Assembly (NCBI GenBank): GCA_003116995.1
Contig: BDSL01000024.1
Coordinates: 806,001 to 870,000, forward strand
DNA from: Yamagishiella unicocca
Lineage: Eukaryota > Chlorophyta > Chlorophyceae > Chlamydomonadales > Volvocaceae
DNA length: 64,000 nucleotides
Direction: 5' to 3'
Numbering within the stretch: position 1 is the stretch's first letter; each line of letters starts with the position of its first letter. Shown one piece after another: positions 11,516 through 21,928 of this stretch. The translations under genes were made by a program, and so were the position numbers. The notes below the pieces were generated by a model. The model did not search any database and was not told where the DNA came from. It worked only from the letters and a program-made list of their open reading frames with translations.

Positions 11516-12454
11516 CTACTCCGCTTTGGCATCCACATCCATCGCGGTCGCACTGGCCGACTTCTGAGGGCAATCGCGGGCCCGGTGGCCCTTCTTGCCG
11601 CAGCGGATGCACAGGCCCTGGGCCTTGTAGGCCTCCCACTCGATCTTCGACAAATTGCGGCCTAGGTGATCTGCAAAGATCCCCGTTGGGCCGGTTGTTG
11701 CCGAGGTCTTCGGGTTGGACGGGCCTGCACCGCCCGACGACGGCGCACTGCCGTCGGTACGCTGCTTCTTGGGGGCGTTCTTGGGATTGCGCCCGTTGTC
11801 TGACTTGCGCTTATCGGGCTGCCATCCTCCAAGGAAGGAGGCGAAACGGGAGCAGTGAATGATAGGAGCCAGCTTGGGAGATGCCTGGGATATACCGCGA
11901 AGCCGCATTTGCAAGCGCACCAATTAGGGAATGTGCTGTACGGAACGGCATGTTAGGCTTCCCACCTGGCAATGTCCTGCCAGTCCATCTTTGCGCCATC
12001 AAGGGTGTTAGACCTGAAGGATTTGGCGGGCCTCTGCAGCTGGGCGGCGGCGGCATCTAGCAGCTGTATGAGCTTTTCGTCCGTCCAACGTGCCTGACCT
12101 GACGTGTCATCCCCTCCGCCGTCACCGTCGCCGGAAGCACTCGGATACTTGCCCTTCTTCCGGACAGCAGCAGCCGTAGCAGCTGTCTGAGGTCCGCGCT
12201 TCCTGCCCCGCTTAGCTAGCGGCGCAGCTGGCTGAGGGGCAGGTGGTTGCAGCCGGGTGGGGCGCCGGTAGCTGCGGTGCGGCCTGCTGAGCAGCGGCCT
12301 GCTGAGCTTCCCTAAGCAGCTGAAGATACTGCTTCAGTGAGCGTAATATTTCGCTGTTGCTGCTGTTGGGACTGTTGAGGAAGCGTCGGAGCGCCTTCTT
12401 GTTGAAGGCGCTGATCCATGTTACCGGTACCAGCCAAACGGAATAATGTTGCAA
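11516..12454 (-). pseudogene. gag-like protein of retroelement, right arm
   Basis: Minus-strand copy of the left-arm gag, with CIRCGKKGHRARDC (11590-11640) and the same TSATTGPTGIFADHLG linker. The knuckle has Arg where the left copy has Pro. Its 5' portion is compressed by deletion, so the Gln-rich and WTDEK parts are in different frames. Confidence 0.65.
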
Positions 12455-12734
12455 AAACAGTTTCTATGCGGGCGGCAACCGCTGCGCACAAATGTCCTGT
12501 AAAAAGCTTCTCGCCGTCTACTAATCTGCACTACCCGGTATCCTTTAGTTTTGCAATGCTTGTTTGTGGTTGCTCCACTAGCTCCAAATGTAACGAACGT
12601 TTGCCTCCTACAGACTCCTAAGTTTGCTACGAGCCCTTGGGCGGCGTAGCGCGCGTAGCAGATTTGTGGCGGTTCCTACGCCTGTACGACGGGCCTTATG
12701 GAAACGCGTAGGATTGCCGAAACCAATCGTAAGC

Positions 12735-13174
12735 ATACCTAATAAATTCTATCATTTTTTAAGGATTGCCGAGCAGAAAACGTAATAACATTGCGCCTAT
12801 TTCCGATACCTAGTGAATATCTTCGTACCCCGTCGCGCGGCCCAAGATACCAGTAGGACCACTTAATGTTGGGCCACGGCCGCGTGCGTATCCCTTCAAC
12901 ACAAATGCAGGTGTAACGAATACTAATACTTATGCAGCGCCATTCGCTACGCTGGAGCTGTGGATGAAGGCTCGCTAGCGGCCGCAGCCGCGATGAAGGC
13001 CATGGCCAAATCGAGCCCCAAAGGACCATTGATATTTCCTCTCACACTGGTGCATTAGCTTCAGTCCTGGCGCGACCTGGATCGCCAACTTGAGATCGGC
13101 CATCGTCCATCCGTTATTATGCACAGGTTTTGCCCACGCTAACGCCTGAGCAGCTTATCAATGTAAACTCGCCG
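12735..13174. other. Spacer between palindrome and truncated kinase
   Basis: AT-richer unique sequence. No family-like ORF, splice pattern or repeat was recognised. Confidence 0.4.
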
Positions 13175-14935
13175 CTACTCCTGGCGATTGAGAATATGAG
13201 GGTCTGCGTTTGCCCGGATCCATGGATCGTTCTTCACATCAAGGACCGGCAACCGCCGCTGAGGATCCTTGGTAAGCAGCTGCACGCGTCAGAGGGCAAC
13301 AGCGGGACATGAGGGCACAACAGACAACAACACAACCCACAGTTACTGCAGGTTTGAGTTGAACAGCTGACAGAGGCTCCTCACGCGCCCCTCCTCCCCA
13401 CACCAGGTTGGCATAGGGTGCTTCGGCGTTCTTTCGTTTCAGGCAGGGTGACGGCCAGCGGCAGGCCTGGCTAGGTATGAACCATCACACACACGCACAG
13501 ACACACGCACAAGTTGGCGGCGCAAGTTGTTGCTGCGAAAAACGCAAGGAAGCGGCACACACCATGCAAAGAAATCCCGTCTGAATGTCTGGACTCCAAG
13601 GACGCACCTTTCCGATGAAAGCCTTTGCCTCCTTAGAGACTCCTATTTCGTTCGGGAAGCTAATTTCCACGCCTTGAATCCTACGGCGGCATGGTAGGAC
13701 AACATGTAAACAGGTGCGGACTACGGAGACCGACGATCATGCCATGTATTGTTAACGTGCCGCAAGCGTCCGTCTATCCCATACATCCGCCGGCTGACCT
13801 GCGGTACGTCTCACTGTGCTCGGGTGCCTCGAAGGGTGCGCGACCGAACAGGAACTCGTACGTCAGGACGCCTAGGGCCCAGTTGTCCACAGCACCGCCG
13901 TACTCCTCTCGCAGCACTATTTCCGGCACAATGTAATCCAGCGTGCCGCAGAAAGTGCTGCGCCTGTCGGATTTGGCAGGAGCGTACATCGTTGCACTTT
14001 TTTGTGAGGGCGCTTTGTGAGCCGAACGCAACACGTGCATCGTATCCTCCCTGGCGTCCCTTATTGCCCTTCACACGTACGATTTCCCACGCGCTTATGG
14101 GGAGTGAACGCTGGTTGTCATCCTAACCTCGACATGCGATTGCGCCTAGGAACGGCGTGGCAGAAGCCATGTTGGCTGGGGTCGTTTGCGAGGACACCAC
14201 ACATTCGCTTCACTGGTTCGTCGGTTGCTGGGCTGTTAGGTTGGTTGGTAGTCGATCCTGATAGGGGAGCCTCTAGTGCAAATTCCCCCTGGGGTACTGG
14301 CTGCTGCTCTGTGTGCCTACGGCCTGTCGATTTGGTTGTTGTAATTGTTACAGTGGGCTCCAGACCTTAAAAGGTAGAGCCATCGGGCGCATCACCTGAC
14401 ACTGAAAGAGACAAGGAAAGCAAGGAAAACCGACGGTTCCGAGAGGCAACCTCACAACCGAGAGCCCAGAGGAAACAGCAAGCACCAATACACAGGGGGA
14501 GGTTGCGCTGATGGCTCCCCTGCACATGGCCACATGCATTTGGTGTTCTGGTGGTTTGTCTTTGTTCCGGTGCACGTCGGTCTTTGTCTCCTCCGTCTTT
14601 CTCAGTGTCAGGCGATGTGCCCGATGGTTCTACCTCTTGGTCTGGAACCCACTGTAACCGTTACATGGTTGCGCCATGCATCCGTTGTTGTATGCAGTTG
14701 CGATTTCAATCTAGGGTGCACGTGCGACTCTGGTTCACCTCCCTGACCATCCCTATGCCACAGGTACGACACCTGTCCCACTAACCTGTTATTGGGTGCG
14801 CGTGTAGCCCAGCCGAAATCGCAAAGCTTCAGCTCCCCCGTTTCACCGATGAGGAGATTCTCCGGTTTGATGTCCCGATGGATGATGTTCTTTGAATGGC
14901 AGTAAACCAATGCGCGCGCCAGCGTCAGGACGTAG
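13175..14935 (-). pseudogene. Aurora-type kinase copy B, only the last four exons (C-lobe)
   Basis: Exons 14935-14786, 13963-13799, 13680-13608 and 13279-13175 correspond exactly in position and phase to exons 4-7 of the flanking complete kinases. They encode [29 protein letters not shown], the loop [16 protein letters not shown] and [12 protein letters not shown], then a stop. No homologue of exons 1-3 (Gly loop, VALK lysine, hinge) was found in the 1.4 kb upstream. All four exons remain open with intact splice sites despite clear divergence from the other copies. It is either a 5'-truncated pseudogene, or a C-lobe-only protein made from an unseen upstream exon. The intron between its first two remaining exons (13964-14785) holds a nested retroposon insertion. 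Confidence 0.85.
14217..14668. mobile_element. Nested non-LTR-type retroposon fragments
   Basis: A plus-oriented copy (14217-14334 and about 14537-14668, ending ctgtaaccgttaca) is interrupted by an antisense copy (about 14335-14536, its end reading ttgttgtaattgttacag). The interruption is flanked by atttgg on both sides, consistent with a target-site duplication. The uninterrupted order is seen at 20093-20350 in reverse. The element lies wholly in an intron of kinase copy B. Confidence 0.75.
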
Positions 14936-16352
14936 CTGTTGCGCACATGGACGACAGACGCGGAGGAGATTGGCTAACCTAAGGCGCAACATTAATGAGT
15001 TGTGCCAGCGGGCCCTAGCGGGCCCGTAGATCGCAAACAATATTAGCTGAAAGTGAACACGTGTGGTTTGCAAATAGATCTGGTACATGTGCTGGCCAAC
15101 CGCATGTTGCGATGCGCCGAGCCGCGCCCTGCCCAAGAATGCAACCTCGAAGACGCAAGCATCTCCTCAACTCCTTTGCAACAAAGTCCCTGGCCCCTGT
15201 GGTTTTACTCCTTGAGCACCCCCGAACCATGTTGTACTTCCCAAGTTGCTCTAAAATGAAGTGAAAGCAGGGGACTGAAAGCGTGCTTGGGTATGGTCAA
15301 CCATGTGAGGTGCAACCCCAGGGGCCACGTCAAGAGGCGATAAGGCCCTATAAGGCCAGATAAGGCAAAAAGTAAGGCAAGAAAGGATAAGTATCAATTA
15401 GCCTGAGCGGGCACTGCATCTGAGCTCAAGCCAGTGCCTATGACTACGGAATATCTGGGCATACCGTCCAGTTCCAGCGGCCTGTTTGGGCATACGGCAT
15501 GCTCCAACAAGAGGAACCCGATTTGGACTATTCCGCCTTGTACCTGGGATTACTTGTTGTAACGGTTACTGTCGATTACATGAGACCAGGGGGAAAGGAG
15601 GGACCTAGATGAAGAGTATGAGACCAGGGGAAGGAGCGGCCTGTAGCCATTATAGCCTGCCGTAACCGGTTAGATATCCATCCCGGCAAATGCTTATTGC
15701 ATCCAGATCGTAACGCAGAGCATCTTCTCCAGTCATGTACACGTCCACATCCTTGCCCTGCCCTTCCGCGCTTTTAAGATGTGGTACCGGATCAGCTTCA
15801 CCACTGCTAAGCTTGCGCGCTGCATCCCACCGAACTCGGTGTCCTTACATTTTAACCAATTACTTCACATTGCACCCGGCCGATGGGATCATTCCAGGGC
15901 CTGGTAGACAGGGGTACTAGCCCTAAAATGGCAAAGGGCCAGAGCTCACAAATGCTTTCCTTGGGACACACCAGGGGTCCTAAAATACACATACACGTCC
16001 ATAAACGAATCCGGAGCGAATCCTCCTTAGTCCTCCATCAAGCCCTTTGACCTATAAAAGTGCACCAAGCGAACCCAAGACGCTGACGAGTTTATGTACA
16101 GCTGTGTCTGACACTCACATAAAACGTCCTGACAGCGTACGACGTAATTGTATAACGGAAATGTGCACAGTGATGCAAAGAAGCCAACACATTAACATCT
16201 TCCAGATCCACTGGGGTCTGCAGAAGGCCACTGAACAAAATTGCCATCACGGATCGACAGGTCGACGATCGCTCGTGTGAATCCTAAGAAACAGCGAAAG
16301 CAACGCCCAGCTACACGTTTTTAGCCATAACTAACTGGCTATGGGCTCGCTG
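14936..16352. other. Intergenic region upstream of truncated kinase
   Basis: I looked here for the missing N-lobe exons of kinase copy B and saw none. A short local repeat occurs at 15340-15375 (gataaggccctataaggcc). The phrase gagaccaggggaaaggag occurs twice near 15580-15635. No gene was recognised. Confidence 0.45.
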
Positions 16353-19056
16353 CTACTCCTTACGGTGCAACATGTCGGGATCCGCGTTCGCCCGGATCCA
16401 TGGGTCGTTCTCCACCTCAGGCAGGGCTAGACGCTGCTTGGGATCTTTGATCAGCAACTGCGCTTGGCAGAAGAGAGCAGCGGGGGCAAACGAGGAACGT
16501 GAAGTCCTACTGCAATTGTACATCGGGCCTCACTCTCATCACCGCACCTTGCAAATGAATGCTTTTGCCTCCGAGGAAACATCCGCCCTGTCCGGGGGAA
16601 AGCAAATCTTGACTCCCACGATCCTGTGGTACAGCACAGGGTAGATGTGGTCGTGGCACCGTGCAGGGTTAGGTGTAGAGTTGAACACAAACACCGAGTG
16701 AGTACCAAAATTGGCTGTTTGCCCCTGTCAGCGTCATAAACTGCCCTTCTGCCACGCACGGTGTGCGTAATGCGGGGTAATTTTATGAATGCAGCATACC
16801 TTCATACCCTCGCCGAGGGCTAATCTTATACAAGCTGGCGACTTACTTGCGATACGTATCGTGATGTCCTGCCGCCTCGAAGGGCGGGCTACCGAAAAGG
16901 AACTCGTACGCCAGCACGCCCAGGCTCCAGTTGTCCACAGCGGTGCCGTGATCCTTGCCCTCCACCATTTCAGGCGGCAGGTAGTCAAGTGTTCCGCACA
17001 GCGTGCGGCGCCTGTTGGATCACGTAGGACAAGCCGGGACAAGACCTCGAACCCAATGCCTCTGGTCCGATCGAACATGATGTCTCTAGCGGTGGCTGCG
17101 GACAGTTGCGTTCTTAAGCAACTGAATCTGCCGTACCGTCATAGTACAACAGCCTATGGCGGGTACCAAGGTCACTCGGGTTTGAGCTCACCATTTTACG
17201 TGAGCGCACGTTACCCAGGTGTTGCGAAAAGCATCTCACCACAGTAACGAACGTCGTTATTGCTGTAGGAACGGTCTGACCTAAACCTCTACGCGTTCGC
17301 ACTTCACATGATAAGGTGCTCCAGAATCTCTCCCAGAATCTCAGCTATGCTCCCAGAATCTCAGCGTATTTGAACTATATCATTTTCGGATCTCTTGTCG
17401 GACCTCTTCGGATTTACGTGTACACGGGTCACCCTTGCACCTTCCTATTGTTCAACCGACCTGTTGCTGGGTGCGTGCACGGACCAGCCAAAGTCGCCAA
17501 TCTTCAGCTCGCCGTTTAGCCCGATGAGTAGGTTCTCCGGCTTGATGTCTCGGTGGATCACGTGCTTTGTATGGCAGTAGTGCAGAGCGCGTGCCAAAGA
17601 CAGGATGTAACTGTGGCCCATAGTACAGAGGAAAAGGGGGGGTCAGCTACATTCGTATTTATGTGTCACGGCGAGCAGGACGTTCAGGGGAAGAGCACTT
17701 CAGGGCGAGGTTGAGTATGCTATCCTGAAATTGCCGAGAGTGTTCAGATCTGGCATAGACACGCCTTGGCAATACGCTGTTATGGCCGTAACCCATCCAA
17801 GACCCTGATCCTCATCTAGCCCCCAAGGGATGCGAACGATGGGACACCGACGTTTACAATGGACAGTGACATACCAGTATTCAGTGTAACCACAAATGCG
17901 AGTGCTGGCACGCAGGTCCACCAGTTTGCAGCACTGGAGCAATGGCGCTAGCGTCCAGCACACATCACAACACGCGGGCTTGCCCCAATTAAATGTAGCA
18001 ACCCAAATCGTGCTGGAAGTACGGTTCTAAGCCACATGCATAGGCCGATATCGAGCACGCCTACGTAATCAATGCTAATTAGCAAAGAACTTACGTGGCA
18101 GAAGTGCGCTCGTCGAAGTGGCTGCAGCGCACCAGCTCCTTGAACAGCTCACCGCGCGCAGCGTACTCAAGGACGAGATACACCTTGTCCTACAGGCATG
18201 ATGCGGGTCTGGTCAACAATTTATGTTTGGCTGCGCAAAAGTACAGGCTCAGGTATTCCCCGAAAACCCGCGACACAAGTCCAGCAAATCTTACTCAGCC
18301 AAACTGTAGCCCATGAAGTAATTTACTGCACCACCTTCTCAGCCGTATCAACAGGGATCTGCCCAGGATTTGCATAGCCCCTTTCAATGTTGTTGGCCTG
18401 GCCAGACACTTCAGGCGCAGGGCATGCCTCGCACAACGGTGTGAACAGGATTCCCCGGGGAGCCCGTCGACGAAACACGGTGCATGTTATGACTCCCCAA
18501 AATAGCGTTTTAGTCTGATTCAATGCGGTTGTTGTGTATCAAGCACCGCTATACAGACCTTGTCGTAGAAGTACCCATAGAGCCGCAGGATGTTGGTATG
18601 CCGGAGGTGTGCCTGTATCTCGACCTCGCGTCGAAGCTGGTGCTCAACGTTTGACATTTCAATCTGACTCTTGAAAAGAACCTGTTAGATGCGATATAAC
18701 TTTCGTATGACAACGATCGTGGAGCGGTCTACATTCAAGACCCATGACTGTCTGTTCCGCGACGCAACTGAGCGCACCTTGAGAGCAACTATGAATTTGC
18801 TCTTCTTCTCCCGTGCCAAGTATACATTGCCGAATTTGCCCTTGCCGAGCGGCCTCCCTATATCAAAATCGTCAATTGTCCACCGCCGCTGCGGCTCATC
18901 TCCAGCGCTTGTTCCAGCAGCCTGTCCTCCATCCTCCCTCGGTCCTTGTTTAGTCTCTTCTTGCCGCGCCTTGCCGCCTGCTTGACTTGCCGACTTGCCG
19001 CCTGCTTGACTTGCTGGCTTCACTAGATTTGTTAACGCCTTAAGAGGCTGATGCAT
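16353..19056 (-). CDS. Aurora-type Ser/Thr protein kinase, complete copy C
   Basis: Exons: 19056-18778, 18681-18559, 18189-18095, 17610-17461, 17011-16847, 16623-16548, 16457-16353. Phases agree and give 330 aa. Seen: a Lys/Gln/Ala-rich N-terminus with a duplicated SQAGGK phrase, [24 protein letters not shown] (Lys93), HRDIKPEN (Asp187), DFGW (Asp205), [16 protein letters not shown] (Thr219 in the activation loop), and [13 protein letters not shown] near the end. It is a complete kinase by residue content and has the same seven-exon plan as copy A. Most differences lie in the N-terminus and in the [15 protein letters not shown] segment of exon 6, which is two codons longer. An in-frame Met at 19116 would add 20 residues; 19056 was preferred because it aligns with copy A. 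Mitotic spindle or chromosome-passenger roles follow from the family, not from this sequence. Confidence 0.94.
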
Positions 19057-20092
19057 TGTTGCTGATTGTTGTCTCTCGACGACTGATTCCTGGCAATCGG
19101 GCTTCGCAGCTGGCACCGATGGGAAAATCGCAAAGACCTAATCTTGTGGCAATCAAAGTCTGGACAATGGAGGTAACATATTAACTAGTAACCATCATGG
19201 GTTTTATGACGAAGTTCCTTACCAGGGTCACTTGCTGGGATGCCTAGCAAATTGGCTCCATGGACAGCTCGCCGTACGACGTGCTGTGCCTGCTGGATTT
19301 CAGCCTTTCCTGAGCTTAGCTAACCGACCTATGCCTTCCATCTGTGCATGCTGTAATATCAAGCTTCTAACCATAACGCGAAAATGCGCTTGAACGGACC
19401 TGTAACTGCTTTCTGGCTCGGCAGGATGATGAACGGCGGCCGCAGTGGTCACAGTGGCCACAGTGGCCAAGGCCAAAGGGTAGACGCATGCTGTATAGTT
19501 ATAACTTACGATAAATGCACGGCGACAACAGTCCCACAAGGTATATCGTCGTCTCCGCTCATCAGAACCGTTTAGCTTTCGGTCTCCCCTGCTTTCAGTC
19601 TTTAACCCGAGGCGGCGATGGACGGGGTCTTCTCGATTATCGGCCTCGGTACCTCAGCCTATGAATTGGTCAATTTGAACGCACTTCGCAAAAGACGGAC
19701 GTAAACCCGCTGTGACTCCCGTTAGTGGCCCCTTCTCCCCTCATCCCTAAATGCGCCTCTGCAAGCAACTCATGCACACCTACTTCCCTGGCTATAGTCA
19801 GGCATGCTACGGTGCGTGCACCCCGAGACGGCTGCACCCTGCTGCACGAATCAACCGCATCTCCATACGCCCACAACTGATGTAACCCACAGCAACCACT
19901 TGCCCTGCCTATCTTCCGCGTATGCCATGCATGTGTATGTGGGATCACGGCCCAAGGCGCACCGTTTTGCAAACTGCACTGCTAGCCATGGCTGGTCCCA
20001 ACCGCTTTCTGCAGGGTATGGCAGGGTAATGCGCAAGGTGGTGGGCTTGTGCCGCTAGCAGAAAATCGCGGCAATTCCATTCCCGTACTTTT
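19057..20092. other. Intergenic upstream of kinase copy C
   Basis: Promoter side of kinase copy C. A short gtggccaca-type repeat occurs at 19440-19475. No gene or mobile element was recognised before the retroposon at 20093. Confidence 0.4.
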
Positions 20093-20512
20093 GTTGTAAC
20101 GGTTACAGTGGGTTCCAGACCAAGAGGTAGAACCATCGGGCGCATCGCCCGACACTGAACAAGACGGAGGAAACAAATACCGACATGCACAGAAACAAAG
20201 GCAAACCACCAGAACACCAAGTTGACAGGCCGTAGGCATACAGAGCAGCAGCCAGCACCCCAGGGGGAATTTGCACTAGAGGCTCCCCTATCAGGAACTG
20301 GCCACCAACCAACCTAACAGCCCAGCACCCGACGAACCAGTGGAGCGCCGCAACGATGCAAACATCGGAACCCGCCACCTCTCATCCCATAAGGCACGGA
20401 CCCCTAGCAGGGCTCAACACGCCTATATAGCCAGAAAGTATGAAGCACGGGAAACCCCGCTCCCCAAGACAACCCGAGCCGATCAGGAATCCACCAGTAC
20501 CTCAGCCGTACT
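20093..20512 (-). mobile_element. 5'-truncated non-LTR-type retroposon, antisense copy
   Basis: Begins ttgttgtaacggttacagtg, the constant end of the family (3' end on the minus strand). It continues through the ccatcgggcgcatcgcc, ggccgtaggcatacagagc and ccagcaccccaggggg blocks shared with 37336-38045 and 40957-41672. It stops matching after cctcagccg near 20512, consistent with 5' truncation. Confidence 0.75.
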
Positions 20513-21127
20513 ATATATGGTCTTCCGATAGAAATTGAGGACCATGCGAAAGATGACGAATGCACGTGAGCTACAAAGTCATGTACGACATCTAAATAAA
20601 GTACTGACATAGGATGCAGAACCGTCGTCTGAGTACCTCAAAGGGGACTCCAGCTGCATATGATCCTGTTTAATCTCGCATGTACGTGTCAGGTAAAATA
20701 ACTAGTTAGTTTATCCAGTTGAATCCACTCGCTGGCCACAAAATAGCTCAGTACCCCTTCGCCAAGCGATGCGATCGATGGCGCTAACTTCGGATCTGGA
20801 GCCCACTGTAACAAGTCCTGCTTCTAGGGTCGAGCCCAAGGAGGCCCCCGTCCAGGGGCAGATGCGGCGACAGCCTGTGTGTACAGATGTGTGCTATGAG
20901 CAATTGAGCCCTCACATCCGACCACATCCGACAGGGCAGCGAATCACGGTTCAGGTCAGGTCCTTCAGATTTAGGCAATGTGCCCAATGGCTCTACCGTC
21001 TGGCCTGGAACCAACATGTAGCAATTCATACTACGTCCATGGGCAGTGCTCATAGAAGAGCGGGGTTCCCATCATGCCATTCGCATAAGGACTGCACCAG
21101 ACGGCGACCCTCTGTGTTTTTATCCGC
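20513..21127. other. Intergenic with retroposon relics
   Basis: Two decayed pieces of the same family are visible: ggagcccactgtaacaag at 20799-20816, and ggcaatgtgcccaatggctc at 20975-20994 followed by a tctggcctggaacc piece. No gene was recognised. Confidence 0.45.
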
Positions 21128-21928
21128 CTAATGTTCATGAAGTGCCATACGTAACCGTGCAGCGGTGACAGTAGATGCACAGCCCTCACACTCCCCAAAT
21201 CCTGGCCAGGTAGCTTGCGTAGGGTAGTGGCATGGGCTGCCGCCCCGGGCCTCACCAGGCGCTGGTGCTGATGGCCTGGGCGACGGCTGGGGTCCTAGAG
21301 CCAATGCACGGCCCTGCGCTTGCTGCATAATATCTTCCAGTAGCCATTGCTTGAGCTCCGAAGTGTCGTTAACGGCCAGCTTGATCCCTCGCTTGCGGTC
21401 GGCTTCCGCCCTCGCGTCCTCGCAAATTGTGCGCCAGCTGAAACCTGAAGAGCCGTGATGACGATCAGTATACGCGTGTTGCTGCCCTCTAATAATGTTG
21501 GCCGTTGAGTACTGGGGCGGGCTGAAGGGCGGAACCGGTTTTGCACATTTCGCCTTCCAGAAAGGATTTTGCCTTTCCGAGGGCCCAACCGCTTCTCCTC
21601 TTGCGGCTAAAGATGGCATCGAAAGTGGCATGTTGAATTGATCGCGGTATTGCTGTCGCTGCTTCACGAGGCCGGCCAGAAGGGGTCCTATAGGTTGACA
21701 ATCAGACATTTGGGCTTCAGTGGCAGGCACCAGCGATAACCTAAAGTGCTCACTTTGATTCGGATCTGATAAAACTGAATATGGAGTTCTACGTAAGGGC
21801 GGTGGTACAAGCGGGCTGTCTTTGTTGGCAACTGCCAGACAGTACGCGACGTGAAGTGAACAATTGTTGGTGAACGTGACAGAGCTAATGCGCAATACTA
21901 TGATAGCCACCTGAAACTCCGATGGCAC
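21128..21928 (-). CDS. Hypothetical protein, 266 aa
   Basis: A single long open frame, the longest unexplained one in this part of the window. Central part: a basic/polar stretch with GLVKQRQQYRDQFNMPLSMP, then FWKAKCAKPVPPFSPPQY, then SGFSWRTICEDARAEADRKR and ELKQWLLEDIMQQAQGRAL, which look helical. Then a Pro/Ser-rich tail. No signal peptide, TM segment or known domain was recognised. The first ~40 residues look less protein-like, so the true start may be internal or spliced. It may be a host gene or an ORF of an old mobile element. Confidence 0.4.
   Translation of the reverse strand: MPSEFQVAIIVLRISSVTFTNNCSLHVAYCLAVANKDSPLVPPPLRRTPYSVLSDPNQSEHFRLSLVPATEAQMSDCQPIGPLLAGLVKQRQQYRDQFNMPLSMPSLAARGEAVGPSERQNPFWKAKCAKPVPPFSPPQYSTANIIRGQQHAYTDRHHGSSGFSWRTICEDARAEADRKRGIKLAVNDTSELKQWLLEDIMQQAQGRALALGPQPSPRPSAPAPGEARGGSPCHYPTQATWPGFGECEGCASTVTAARLRMALHEH

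Larger units (their letters stand above)
9268..12734. mobile_element. Tail-to-tail palindrome of two gag-like retroelement fragments
   Basis: Left arm 9268-11258 (plus) and right arm 11271-12734 (minus) are near-identical inverted copies, with the symmetry centre near 11240-11272. Both encode, in order, a Gln/Ala-rich region, a WTDEK segment, a CX2CX4HX4C zinc knuckle and the start of a pol-like ORF (FTLDAAANDDGRNALC). The right arm is shorter. It lacks roughly 10220-10592 of the left arm, a segment bounded by two ~90-bp direct repeats (10219-10312 and 10593-10685), and a duplicated segment near 9885-10070. Outer ends read gcttaggattgg and its complement ccaatcgtaagc. No LTR, reverse transcriptase or integrase was seen, so the elements are incomplete. 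Confidence 0.85.

Noticed and set aside
14936..16352. Missing exons 1-3 of kinase copy B
   Set aside because: I scanned the minus strand for the Gly-loop, [14 protein letters not shown] and EYAARGEL patterns and found none.
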